Assembly: GCF_014698145.1 (NCBI RefSeq)
Contig: NZ_JACJSM010000004.1
Span: 62,001-126,000 of the forward strand
From: Oscillatoria sp. FACHB-1406
Lineage (GTDB): Bacteria; Cyanobacteriota; Cyanobacteriia; Cyanobacteriales; Spirulinaceae
Length of the DNA: 64,000 nt
Reading direction: 5' to 3'
Shown here in pieces: positions 36,116 to 46,283 of the stretch; positions within the stretch are counted from its first letter, which is position 1; every line of letters starts with the position of its first letter. A program made the translations under genes and the position numbers. The notes beneath the pieces were generated by a model, which worked only from the letters and a program-made list of their open reading frames with translations, was not told where the DNA came from and made no database searches.

Positions 36116-36422
36116 GAAACCGAGTTGCTAAAAATTGATGGAAACTGTCGAGCAAGGGATGGTAAACCGCGATCGCGATTGATATAGCATTTTTCGTTTG
36201 CGTGAGTTACACCGCATGGGCGAATGCCATTCGCCCCTACCCATCTAATTTCAATTTTTGTACCTCATCCATTTTAAAAACGCTATATAAATAAGAGAAA
36301 CCGGAAGATGTAGCTTCCGAGTTAGTCTGTAGAAACGGGAGGCAGCGCTTCGACTTCGCTCAGCGCACGGGGGACGGAGGAATTGAGTAGGTTCAGTTTA
36401 AATGCGCCTTATATTAGCTCGC
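36116..36422. other. Intergenic region with MITE
   Basis: About 307 bp, a third of it the 105-bp element at 36183-36287. The rest shows no ORF or signal I can support. Confidence 0.5.
36183..36287. mobile_element. MITE-like element, TATAGC family 2, 105 bp
   Basis: Ends TATAGCATTTTT and AAAAACGCTATA form a 12-bp terminal inverted repeat with one mismatch. The middle carries the palindrome GGGCGAATGCCATTCGCCC. A diverged copy lies at 40160-40266. No ORF. Confidence 0.75.
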
Positions 36423-36881
36423 TCAACTCTCGTATTTGTGCCGATGTTCTTGTTTCATCTGCTGATAAATCTCATCGCTTCTAATCGCATCCCATTTGAG
36501 TTTAAAAATTCGTGCTGATTCGGCTTTAACCGGCTCGATTTCCGCGATCGGAATTAACTCCTTACTTTCTTGATCGTATTTTCGTCCCCCTGGATGATTG
36601 GCGTATCTTCGCGCCCTCGTGTAGCCCATTTGAATAAATTTTCTCGCCATATCCATACCGACGAAATCGCCTTGTTGTTTGTAATCTAAATACATTTCAT
36701 AGAGTTTGCTGGACGAAATCTCGGCAATTTCGGGGGTTTTAAATCGCCAGTGCGGAAGTAACTCGCTTTTATACGGCTCGACCAGCAAAACTCCTTGCTC
36801 GCCTTTGCCAACAATATAAAGTTCTGGGCGATCGCGAAAGTTAAGGGTTTTGAAATCCAAAGAATAGTCGAATTTTTTCAT
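36423..36881 (-). CDS. DUF4385 family protein
   Basis: The 152-aa protein matches DUF4385 over its full length: FDYSLDFKTLNFRDRPELY, GEQGVLLVEPYKSELLPHW, then DYKQQGDFVGMDMARKFIQM and TRARRYANHPGGRKYD. The invariant-looking arginines suggest nucleic-acid or nucleotide contacts, but the function is unknown. Single gene, divergent from the LRV protein. Confidence 0.85.
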   Translation of the reverse strand: MKKFDYSLDFKTLNFRDRPELYIVGKGEQGVLLVEPYKSELLPHWRFKTPEIAEISSSKLYEMYLDYKQQGDFVGMDMARKFIQMGYTRARRYANHPGGRKYDQESKELIPIAEIEPVKAESARIFKLKWDAIRSDEIYQQMKQEHRHKYES

Positions 36882-37011
36882 AGGGGCGATTTTAAGAGAA
36901 GTGAAGTGGGTTCGGGAATGCTGCTGCGTTTGACCTTAAAGAAACGCAACTCTAGCGTACACTAGGCTCGAAGTATCGCCTACAATTGAAAAACAGAGTG
37001 ACTACAAAGGG

Positions 37012-39819
37012 ATGGAAAACTTCGATCTTGCTCGAGAAATTGCTGGCAATCCTTTAACACCGGCGGAGGAGCTAAGAGCGTTGAGTCAAAGCAAAGACGC
37101 GCTCGTGCGTGAAAAAGTGGCAGGAAATCCGAATACATCGCTCGATACTTTATGGAAATTGGCGATTGAATTTCCCGAACGAGTATTAGAAAATCCGGTT
37201 TTACCGCTGCTGTTCCTGGAAATTCTCGATCCCATCGCCCAAATTCCCAGAAAAACCCTGTTGAAACTGTTTTCTTGCGAGAATTGCGCTCTTTTCTACC
37301 AACCATTGTTAAATCCCCAGAACCGTTTCAATATGCTGAACGTAGCAAGGTACAATTGCACTCATCCGAGCATTCTGAGGAAATTAATGAGCGATCGCGG
37401 CGAAAATCGCGATCTTCGTGATGCAATTGCTGGCAACTCCAGCACTCCCGCCGAACTGCTCGTACAACTAGCCAGCGATAGCGATGTCTCGGTTCGTTGT
37501 AACGTTGCTGGGAATGCAAGCACTCCGATTCCAATTCTGCAACAGTTGGCGAAAGATGAGAGTTACAGAATTCGTGATGCAATTGCTGGCAACTCCAGCA
37601 CTCCAGCCGAACTGCTCGTACAACTAGCCAGCGATAGGGATGTCTCGGTTCGTTGTAACGTTGCTGGGAATGCAAGCACTCCGATTCCAATTCTGCAACA
37701 GTTGGCGAAGGATAAGAACTACGACATTTGTCGTGCGCTCGCAAGCAACCCCAGAACTCCCGCCGATCTTCTCGCACAACTACCCAGCGAGCGCGATATC
37801 TCAGCCCGCTCGAACCTTGCTAGGAATGCAAGCACTCCGATTCCAATTCTGCAACAGTTAGCGAAAGATGAGAACCTCGAAATTCGTCAAGCGCTTGCTG
37901 GCAACTCCAGCACTCCTGCCCAGATTCTCGCACAAGTGGCTAGCGATTCTGCTTCTGCTATTATCCCCCATAATTCTCAGAGCAGGTTCTGCCTTGGAAT
38001 CTGTCATTCGGTAGCCAGCAACCGAAATACTTCGGCTCTAACGTTAGAACAGTTATTTTTAATTGATGATGATGGGATAAGAAGGGCTATCGCCGGAAAT
38101 CCCAATATACCCTTAGAAATCTTGCGGCAGTTAGCGAAAGATGAGAACCTCGCAATTCGTGTTGGGATTGCTGGCAACTCCAGCACTCCTGCCCAGATTC
38201 TTGCACAACTAGCTAGCGATCGCGATGTCTGGGTTCGTTGTCACGTTGCCAAAAATGTCAACACTCCAATTCCCAGTCTGCAACAGTTAGCCAAAGATGA
38301 GAACCTCGAAATTCGTCTTGCGCTTGCTGGCAACTCCAGCACTCCTGCCCAGATTCTCACACGACTAGCCAGCGATAGCGATGACTCAGTTCGTTGTGCC
38401 GTTGCCAAAAATGTCAACACTCCAATTCCCAGTCTGCAACAGTTAGCCAAAGATGAGAATCCCGTTGTTCGTTGTGCCGTTGCCAAAAATGTCAACACTC
38501 CAATTCCCAGTCTGCAACAGTTAGCCAAAGATGAGAATCCCGTTGTTCGTGATGCGGTTGCTCGCAACTCCAGCACTCCTACCCAGATTCTCGCACGACT
38601 AGCCAGCGATCGCGATGTCTCAATCCGTTGTACCATTGCCTATAAGTTCAACACTCCGATTCCAAGTCTGCAACAGTTAGCCAAAGATGAGAATCCCGTT
38701 GTTCGTTACGCCGTTGCTCGCAACTCCAGCATTCCCGCCCAAGTTTTTGCCCAACTAGCTAGCGATCGCGATGCCTCCATCCGCTGGAACATTGCCAAGA
38801 ATGTCAACACTCCAATTCCAAGTCTGCAACAGTTAGCCAAAGATGAGAACCACAAAATTCGTTACGCCGTTGCTCGCAACTCCAGCATTCCCGCCCAAGT
38901 TCTCGCCCAACTAGCTAGCGATCGCGATGCCTCCATCCGTTATACCATTGCCCAGAATGTCAACACTCCAATTCCAAGTCTGCAACAGTTAGCCAAAGAT
39001 GAGAACCTCGAAATTCGTTACGCCGTTGCTCGCAACTCCAGCATTCCCGCCCAAGTTCTCGCCCAACTAGCTAGCGATAGCTATGTCTCAATCCGCTGGA
39101 ACGTTGCCAAGAATGTCAACACTCCGATTCCCAGTCTGCAACAGTTAGCCAAAGATGAGAACCGCAAAATTCGTTACGCCGTTGCTCGCAACTCTAGCAT
39201 TCCCGCCCAAGTTCTCGCCCAACTAGCCAGCGATAGCGATGTCTTAGTCCGTCGTACCGTTGCCAAGAATGTCAGCACTCCGATTCCTAGTCTGCAACAG
39301 TTGGCCAAAGATGAGAATCCCGTTGTTCGTGATGCCGTTGCTCGCAACTCCAGCACTCCCGCCCAAGTTCTCGCCCAACTAGCCAGCGATCGCGATGTCT
39401 TAGTCCGTCGTACCATTGCTGGGAATGCAAGCACTCCGATTCCAATTCTGCAACAGTTAGCGAAAGATGAGAATCCCGTTGTTCGTGATGCCGTTGCTGT
39501 CAACTCCAGCACTCCCGCCGAACTGCTCGTACAACTAGCCAGCGATAGCGATGACTCAGTGCGTTGTACCGTTGCTCGTAATGTCAGAACTCCAGTTCCC
39601 AGTCTGCAACAGTTAGCGAAAGATGAGAATCCCGTTGTTCGTGATGCCGTTGCTGTCAACTCCAGCACTCCCGCCGAACTGCTCGTACAACTAGCCAGCG
39701 ATAGCAATGACTCAGTGCGTGTACCGTTGCTCGTAATGTCAGCACTCCGGTTTCCAGTCTGCAACAGTTGGCGCTCGATTCTCACTTTAATATTAGCGCG
39801 GTGGCGGCGGAACGATTGA
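37012..39819 (+). CDS. Giant leucine-rich-repeat-variant (LRV) solenoid protein, 935 aa, 3' frameshift
   Basis: After a divergent N-terminal ~120 residues the protein is built of about 24-residue LRV-type helical repeats in alternating types, (A) AVARNSSTPAQVLAQLASD and (B) AKNVNTPIPSLQQLAKDEN, giving a 48-aa (144-bp) higher-order unit repeated roughly 15 times. DNA of neighbouring units is nearly identical. One place has two B repeats in tandem and one a divergent insert (HNSQSRFCLGICHSV). A missing T between 39720 and 39721 shifts the last repeat; restoring it extends the frame to TAG 39824. No signal peptide or enzymatic domain. Probably protein- or nucleic-acid-binding scaffold. Confidence 0.85.
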   Translation: MENFDLAREIAGNPLTPAEELRALSQSKDALVREKVAGNPNTSLDTLWKLAIEFPERVLENPVLPLLFLEILDPIAQIPRKTLLKLFSCENCALFYQPLLNPQNRFNMLNVARYNCTHPSILRKLMSDRGENRDLRDAIAGNSSTPAELLVQLASDSDVSVRCNVAGNASTPIPILQQLAKDESYRIRDAIAGNSSTPAELLVQLASDRDVSVRCNVAGNASTPIPILQQLAKDKNYDICRALASNPRTPADLLAQLPSERDISARSNLARNASTPIPILQQLAKDENLEIRQALAGNSSTPAQILAQVASDSASAIIPHNSQSRFCLGICHSVASNRNTSALTLEQLFLIDDDGIRRAIAGNPNIPLEILRQLAKDENLAIRVGIAGNSSTPAQILAQLASDRDVWVRCHVAKNVNTPIPSLQQLAKDENLEIRLALAGNSSTPAQILTRLASDSDDSVRCAVAKNVNTPIPSLQQLAKDENPVVRCAVAKNVNTPIPSLQQLAKDENPVVRDAVARNSSTPTQILARLASDRDVSIRCTIAYKFNTPIPSLQQLAKDENPVVRYAVARNSSIPAQVFAQLASDRDASIRWNIAKNVNTPIPSLQQLAKDENHKIRYAVARNSSIPAQVLAQLASDRDASIRYTIAQNVNTPIPSLQQLAKDENLEIRYAVARNSSIPAQVLAQLASDSYVSIRWNVAKNVNTPIPSLQQLAKDENRKIRYAVARNSSIPAQVLAQLASDSDVLVRRTVAKNVSTPIPSLQQLAKDENPVVRDAVARNSSTPAQVLAQLASDRDVLVRRTIAGNASTPIPILQQLAKDENPVVRDAVAVNSSTPAELLVQLASDSDDSVRCTVARNVRTPVPSLQQLAKDENPVVRDAVAVNSSTPAELLVQLASDSNDSVRVPLLVMSALRFPVCNSWRSILTLILARWRRND

Positions 39820-39837
39820 GCTAGGGCTTGATGAATA

Positions 39838-39869
39838 GTTGACAATTAATAATGGACGATGGATAACGA
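39838..39869. repeat. ATTGACAATTAATAATGG string
   Basis: A short member of the ATTGACAATTG family just after the LRV gene; further inverse units (CATTGTCAATTCTCAATT) lie at 39902-39921. Confidence 0.65.
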
Positions 39870-39930
39870 AGAAAGTTTAATTCATCGTCAAATTTTCGGG
39901 TTCATTGTCAATTCTCAATTTTCCACTATA

Positions 39931-40137
39931 TTAAGCCTCTATATACTCGCAAAGCGAAAGGGGTTCGGGAATGCTCTCGCCTTCTTCCGCTAACAATTCT
40001 AAATGCAGCACAACCGCCTCGCGAATCAATTCCCGAACTTCAGATAAAGTTTCCCCCACTGCAACGCACCCGGGCAAGTCGGGAACGTAAGCACCATAAC
40101 TACTTGCACCTTTCTCGATTACAACTGCATAGCGCAT
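39931..40137 (-). CDS. hicB: Orphan HicB-like antitoxin
   Basis: The 68-aa protein has the HicB partial RNase-H fold: MRYAVVIEKGASSYGAYVPD, LPGCVAVGETLSEVRELIRE and HLELLAEEGESIPEP. AGGAGG ends 5 nt before ATG 40137 (another ATG directly before it is too close). No C-terminal DNA-binding domain is present. The usual hicA toxin gene is absent on either side: upstream is a diverged MITE, so the toxin may have been lost. Confidence 0.85.
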   Translation of the reverse strand: MRYAVVIEKGASSYGAYVPDLPGCVAVGETLSEVRELIREAVVLHLELLAEEGESIPEPLSLCEYIEA

Positions 40138-40159
40138 CATTCCTCCTGCTCGATTTGAG

Positions 40160-40266
40160 CTTGCCGCCAAACACTTTTCAGAGGCACACCCAAGAGGGCG
40201 AATACCATTCGCCCCTACCTGTTGGATTTTTGGAGCCGTACCTCACGTGCGGGGAAAACGCTATAT
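40160..40266. mobile_element. MITE-like element, TATAGC family 2, decayed copy
   Basis: GAGGGCGAATACCATTCGCC, CCTACCTGTTGGATTTTTGG, CCGTACCTCA and AAAACGCTATA follow the same order as 36183-36287, but the left end is degraded (CTTGCCGCCAAAC). It sits just upstream of hicB, where hicA would be expected. Confidence 0.55.
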
Positions 40267-40518
40267 CGACACTCTATTTATCCGACACTGTAACCGTACC
40301 AGTTTGGTAGGGATGAATGGCACTGAGTTAAAGTTAGCGGTTCTGTAGAGACGTTGTATACAACGTCTCTACAGGCGATTTACTCTTGCTTATGTCAGTC
40401 TTAAAGAAACGCAAAGATTAGGCGCACCGCAAAGCGGATCCCTGCGCGATCGCGCTCTGGGAAACAGTTAGAGTGTAATGTTGATTTAGCAGTCTTTTAA
40501 GAACCCTCAGTTAGTACG
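40267..40518. other. Upstream region of acs
   Basis: Besides the 32-bp palindrome it contains GCACCGCAAAGCGGATCCCTGCGCGATCGCG near 40424-40454, resembling GCGAAGCCGATCCCTGCGGGATCGC at 29954-29978, a dispersed HIP1-containing string. No clear promoter for acs was recognised. Confidence 0.4.
40343..40374. repeat. Perfect 32-bp palindrome CTGTAGAGACGTTGTA / TACAACGTCTCTACAG
   Basis: Two perfect 16-bp arms, no loop, in the 380-bp spacer between hicB and acs. Family members at 25161, 31233 and 33032. Confidence 0.85.
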
Positions 40519-42489
40519 ATGTCTCAACCGACGATTGAATCCATCCTCCAAGAAAACCGCGTTTTCCCGCCGCCAGAAGAATTCAGCCGGGAAGCCGCGA
40601 TCGCATCTCTCGAAGATTACCAACAACTCTACGATAAAGCTAAAGCAGATCCCCAAGCCTTCTGGGCGGAACTCGCCGAGAAAGAATTGCATTGGTTCCA
40701 GAAATGGGATACCGTCCTCGATTGGCAGCCCCCCGTCGCGAAATGGTTTGTCGGCGGTAAAATGAATATTTCCTACAACTGCCTCGATCGCCACCTCACC
40801 ACTTGGCGCAAAAACAAAGCCGCCCTCATTTGGGAAGGCGAACCGGGCGACTCGCGCACCCTCACTTACGCGCAACTGCATCGCGAAGTTTGCCAAATGG
40901 CGAACGTGCTGAAAGAATTAGGCGTACAAAAAGGCGATGTCGTCGGCATCTATATGCCCATGATCCCCGAAGCCGCGATCGCGATGCTCGCCTGTGCTAG
41001 AATTGGCGCGGCTCATAGCGTCGTGTTTGGCGGTTTTAGTTCTGAAGCACTGCGCGACAGACTCAACGACGCAGAAGCCAAACTCGTCATCACCGCAGAC
41101 GGCGGCTACCGTAAAGATAAAGCCGTTCCCCTCAAAGAACAAGTCGATCTCGCGATCGCCAACAACCACGCCCCCAGCGTTAAAAACGTCCTCGTCGTCC
41201 AGCGTACCGGGCAAAAAGTCCACATGGAACCCGGACGCGACCATTGGTGGCACGATCTTAAATTAAACGCCTCCGCCGACTGTCCCGCCGAACCGATGGA
41301 CAGCGAAGACCTCCTCTTCATCCTCTACACCTCCGGTAGCACCGGCAAACCTAAAGGAGTTGTCCACACCACCGCCGGTTACAACCTCTACACCCACATG
41401 ACGACGAAGTGGACGTTCGATCTCAAAGATACCGACGTTTACTGGTGTACCGCCGATGTCGGCTGGATTACCGGCCACAGTTACATTGTTTATGGCCCCC
41501 TTTCCAACGGCGCAACGACCTTAATGTACGAAGGCGCGCCCCGTCCCTCCAATCCCGGTTGCTTCTGGGATGTCATTGAAAAATACGGCGTAACCATCTT
41601 TTACACCGCCCCCACCGCCATTCGCGCCTTCATTAAAATGGGCGAACACCTGCCCAAAGCGCGCAATTTGTCAAGTTTGCGCCTGCTTGGAACCGTCGGC
41701 GAACCGATTAACCCCGAAGCTTGGATGTGGTATCACAAAATCATCGGCAACGAACGCTGTCCGATTGTCGATACCTGGTGGCAAACAGAAACGGGCGGTT
41801 TCATGCTGACTCCACTCCCCGGTGCAACGCCCACCAAACCGGGTTCGGCAACCTTCCCCTTCCCCGGCATTCTCGCCGAAGTGGTCGATTTAGACGGCAA
41901 TCCCGCCGCTGATAATGAGGGCGGTTACTTGGTCATCAAGCATCCTTGGCCGAGTATGATGCGGACAGTATACGGCGACGACGAGCGCTTCCGTCGCACT
42001 TATTGGGAACATATCGCCCCGAAAGACGGGCAATACTTCTATTTTGCTGGCGATGGCGCGCGCCGGGATGAAGAGGGGTATTTTTGGGTGATGGGGCGCG
42101 TGGATGACGTGATTAGCGTCGCCGGACACCGCCTGGGGACGATGGAAATCGAATCGGCGTTGGTGTCGCATCCAGCGGTGGCAGAAGCCGCAGTCGTGGG
42201 CAAACCGGACGAGTTGAAGGGCGAGGAAGTTTTCGCTTTTGTGACTTTAGAAGGCGATTACGAGGAAAGCGAGGCGTTGGAGAAGGAGTTAAAACAGCAC
42301 GTCGTTAATGAGATTGGGGCGATCGCGCGGCCGGGAGAAATCCGGTTTACCGATGCGATGCCGAAAACGCGATCGGGTAAAATCATGCGGCGTTTATTGC
42401 GTAATTTAGCTGCCGGACAGGAGATTGCGGGCGATACTTCAACCTTGGAAGATCGCACCGTTCTCGATAAATTGCGCGGCGGCGCGTAG
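40519..42489 (+). CDS. acs: Acetyl-CoA synthetase (AMP-forming)
   Basis: Activates acetate to acetyl-CoA through acetyl-AMP. The 656-aa ANL-family enzyme has the P-loop-like [53 protein letters not shown] (hinge) and the C-terminal acylation-target Lys in [15 protein letters not shown]. Length and domain order match bacterial Acs. A patatin-like deacetylase or Pat partner is not nearby. Single gene. Confidence 0.97.
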   Translation: MSQPTIESILQENRVFPPPEEFSREAAIASLEDYQQLYDKAKADPQAFWAELAEKELHWFQKWDTVLDWQPPVAKWFVGGKMNISYNCLDRHLTTWRKNKAALIWEGEPGDSRTLTYAQLHREVCQMANVLKELGVQKGDVVGIYMPMIPEAAIAMLACARIGAAHSVVFGGFSSEALRDRLNDAEAKLVITADGGYRKDKAVPLKEQVDLAIANNHAPSVKNVLVVQRTGQKVHMEPGRDHWWHDLKLNASADCPAEPMDSEDLLFILYTSGSTGKPKGVVHTTAGYNLYTHMTTKWTFDLKDTDVYWCTADVGWITGHSYIVYGPLSNGATTLMYEGAPRPSNPGCFWDVIEKYGVTIFYTAPTAIRAFIKMGEHLPKARNLSSLRLLGTVGEPINPEAWMWYHKIIGNERCPIVDTWWQTETGGFMLTPLPGATPTKPGSATFPFPGILAEVVDLDGNPAADNEGGYLVIKHPWPSMMRTVYGDDERFRRTYWEHIAPKDGQYFYFAGDGARRDEEGYFWVMGRVDDVISVAGHRLGTMEIESALVSHPAVAEAAVVGKPDELKGEEVFAFVTLEGDYEESEALEKELKQHVVNEIGAIARPGEIRFTDAMPKTRSGKIMRRLLRNLAAGQEIAGDTSTLEDRTVLDKLRGGA

Positions 42490-42562
42490 TTGGCGGGATG
42501 ATAGGTTGCTCGTAAAAAACTCTCGTAGGGGCATTGCGATGCAATGCCCTCTTATGAATTAT

Positions 42563-43585
42563 CTATGATGGTGATTGCTGTATATTTTGGAATATAAACT
42601 TCGCTAAGGATGATACAGTCAAACTAAACAACACCCAGAATAAACGCCATAAAATTTCATTTTTCAATGTTTTGTTTCGCTTTTTGAATTCTTCAACTTC
42701 CTTAAAATCGCCTTTTGTGATTGAAAATCTAGGATGTTCTTCCAACTGGGAAATACGTTCATCTATATATCTTTCAAGTTTTACACCTAAAAAATTCCCA
42801 GTTATAAATATAGCTAATACTACAATGAGAAGAAAAGTTATACTTTTCAAAGAAACTAAATTTTCTAAGCTAGCAGGAGGCAATAAATAATCATAATTTT
42901 GATAAAATATTATAAGTAAAATTACTGGTAAAGAATATCGAATTATCTCACTCAGCAACTCACCTCTTTTATTAAGAAAACTATTAAAAGGATTATCTTC
43001 AGGCAAATTCTGCAACCCTTCGTACCATTCGACAACGATATTCAGTAACTCGGTAGCAAGAATCTCATTTATAAAATCGACTTTACATATACTTGGTGTT
43101 CGTATCTCCATTAGTTCTGTGATGTCGTCACTTGTAAGAATTAGTTGAAAAATATCTTTAGGGGGAATCTCAGTCCCAATTCTTATCTTTAAAGAATGTC
43201 TCTGTGGTAATTGGTACTGAGGTAATTTTACTGCAATATCCCACTTAATAGTAATAGCCCTAACAATTTCATTAACCGTATCCCATTTCTCTCGTTCAAA
43301 TTCCGCCCAAGTAGAGTAATCTTTTATCCTTCTATTAGATAATATAAAACTGATCGATGCAATTTCCGAAATCAACTCGTGATTGCGGAGTTTACTAGAT
43401 ATCCGTTCATTGATACTTCTAATGTCTGGCAAGCCTAAAATTTTCTTACCTCGTAACAATCGAATTTCGGTATCTGGTTTTGCATTTAGTTGATAAAATA
43501 GTGACTTGAATTCATCAAGTCCTATAAGTTGTGATGATTGCTGCGGAACAATACTAGAATCTTCAGAAGACTGAAAGTTACTCAT
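42563..43585 (-). CDS. AT-rich hypothetical membrane protein, 340 aa
   Basis: N-terminal ~200 residues are soluble and charged; then two clear membrane segments (IIRYSLPVILLIIFYQNY and SITFLLIVVLAIFITGNFLG) and a possible third (LFWVLFSLTVSSLAKFIF). A charged region (YIDERISQLEEHPRF ... EEFKKRNKTLKNE) lies between the last two. No family recognised. Base composition is much more AT-rich than acs or pgm, with codons such as AAA, ATA and TTA, suggesting recent acquisition. Confidence 0.6.
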   Translation of the reverse strand: MSNFQSSEDSSIVPQQSSQLIGLDEFKSLFYQLNAKPDTEIRLLRGKKILGLPDIRSINERISSKLRNHELISEIASISFILSNRRIKDYSTWAEFEREKWDTVNEIVRAITIKWDIAVKLPQYQLPQRHSLKIRIGTEIPPKDIFQLILTSDDITELMEIRTPSICKVDFINEILATELLNIVVEWYEGLQNLPEDNPFNSFLNKRGELLSEIIRYSLPVILLIIFYQNYDYLLPPASLENLVSLKSITFLLIVVLAIFITGNFLGVKLERYIDERISQLEEHPRFSITKGDFKEVEEFKKRNKTLKNEILWRLFWVLFSLTVSSLAKFIFQNIQQSPS

Positions 43586-43988
43586 GTTAAGAATAATTAC
43601 CGATCGAGAAGCGCATAAAAACTCAGGTATAAATAGAAACTTCTGGAGAATGACAACAAGTAAAATATCTATACCGTGAAATGAAGTCGGTCAAACATTC
43701 CTTAAAAATGATTCATTTATAGCAATCCCAAATAGGTTGTGATAATTGCGAGCGCTGAACGCCATACGCAGCAAGGATATATCAGCCCCAAAAGACTTCA
43801 AACAATTTGGGATTGCTATATTATAACAAAAACATTTAGATTTACAAAGAATTCCGGCTCAATTACCATTCTTATACTTCTTTATTAAAATCCTCCATAG
43901 CTGAATAAATCTTGGCTTTGAAACAAGTGGCGGTGAAGAGGCATTAGCTTCCCATATTCAAGATTGTCTAACAGCCCCATCATTATCT
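43586..43988. other. AT-rich intergenic region with MITE
   Basis: About 400 bp holding the 103-bp element at 43718-43820. The flanks are AT-rich and non-coding. No promoter assigned. Confidence 0.5.
43718..43820. mobile_element. MITE-like element, TATAGC family 3, 103 bp
   Basis: Perfect 16-bp terminal inverted repeats: TATAGCAATCCCAAAT (43718-43733) and ATTTGGGATTGCTATA (43805-43820). The element has the same ends and length as 34692-34794. No ORF. TA at both termini fits TA target duplication. Confidence 0.85.
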
Positions 43989-44342
43989 TCAATCCGCAAG
44001 ACCTGCTTGCTCGAAAGCTTGTAACAAATTGCTACTTACCCCCAATCGTTCGCCCCAGTCGCAAAGGTAATCAACATCTAAATGAGTTGTTTGAATTTTC
44101 AAAATTCCTAAAACGTCGCGCCATTGTTTTTCAGATTGGCTGGCTTGCCCCCAAAGTAATTTATTGAGAATAACATCCTCTGGAGATGCGAAGTAAAGAA
44201 AGCCGCGCCCCGGAATTCCAATCGTTTGACGACGCGAAAATTTAAGTTGCTCGAACTCGCTGGAAGCGGCTAACATAATATCTGCTCGCGCGATTGTGGC
44301 GATATTAGAGAGGTAGGGTGGGCAAATTGCCCACCGATTCAA
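43989..44342 (-). pseudogene. 5'-truncated nucleotidyltransferase-like gene
   Basis: The C-terminal ~95 residues (ADIMLAASSEFEQLKFSRRQ ... FASPEDVILNKLLWGQASQS ... KQWRDVLGILK) resemble the 3' part of nucleotidyltransferase/AbiEii-like proteins of cyanobacteria. The nucleotidyltransferase core is missing: the apparent 5' end (MNRWAICPPYL) is encoded by the palindrome at 44317-44335. So the gene is cut at its 5' end by a repeat and is probably inactive. Confidence 0.65.
44317..44335. repeat. Palindrome GGTGGGCAAATTGCCCACC
   Basis: Perfect palindrome preceded by GTAG, related to 15831 and 33003. It marks the truncation point of the nucleotidyltransferase remnant. Confidence 0.75.
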
Positions 44343-44374
44343 GCATCAACTAACTCGCGATAATAAACGCTTCC

Positions 44375-46036
<1,662 letters not shown>

Positions 46037-46283
46037 TTAAGGTAAGTAGCGCGACGGACTAAGCTGTTGGGGGGAGGGCGGGAGACAGACGCGCTCGATT
46101 GGCTTCGCGAAGCGGATTGCTGCCCCAGCAGATTAGGATAGACGGGCTATTTAATATGGTCGGGGCGATCGCGCCATTCGGCAAGTCTTTGTTGCCGGGA
46201 TGACTTCTGTTGCTAGTTCTACTCCTTTGCTATTGACGATCGGTTTATAGTCAATATATCGAGCGCGTGGAGTCAATCCGTTC

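Noticed and set aside
38241-39845. Long minus-strand ORFs opposite the LRV gene
   Set aside because: They are antisense frames of the 144-bp repeat unit and show only its periodicity; no independent motif or ribosome-binding site.
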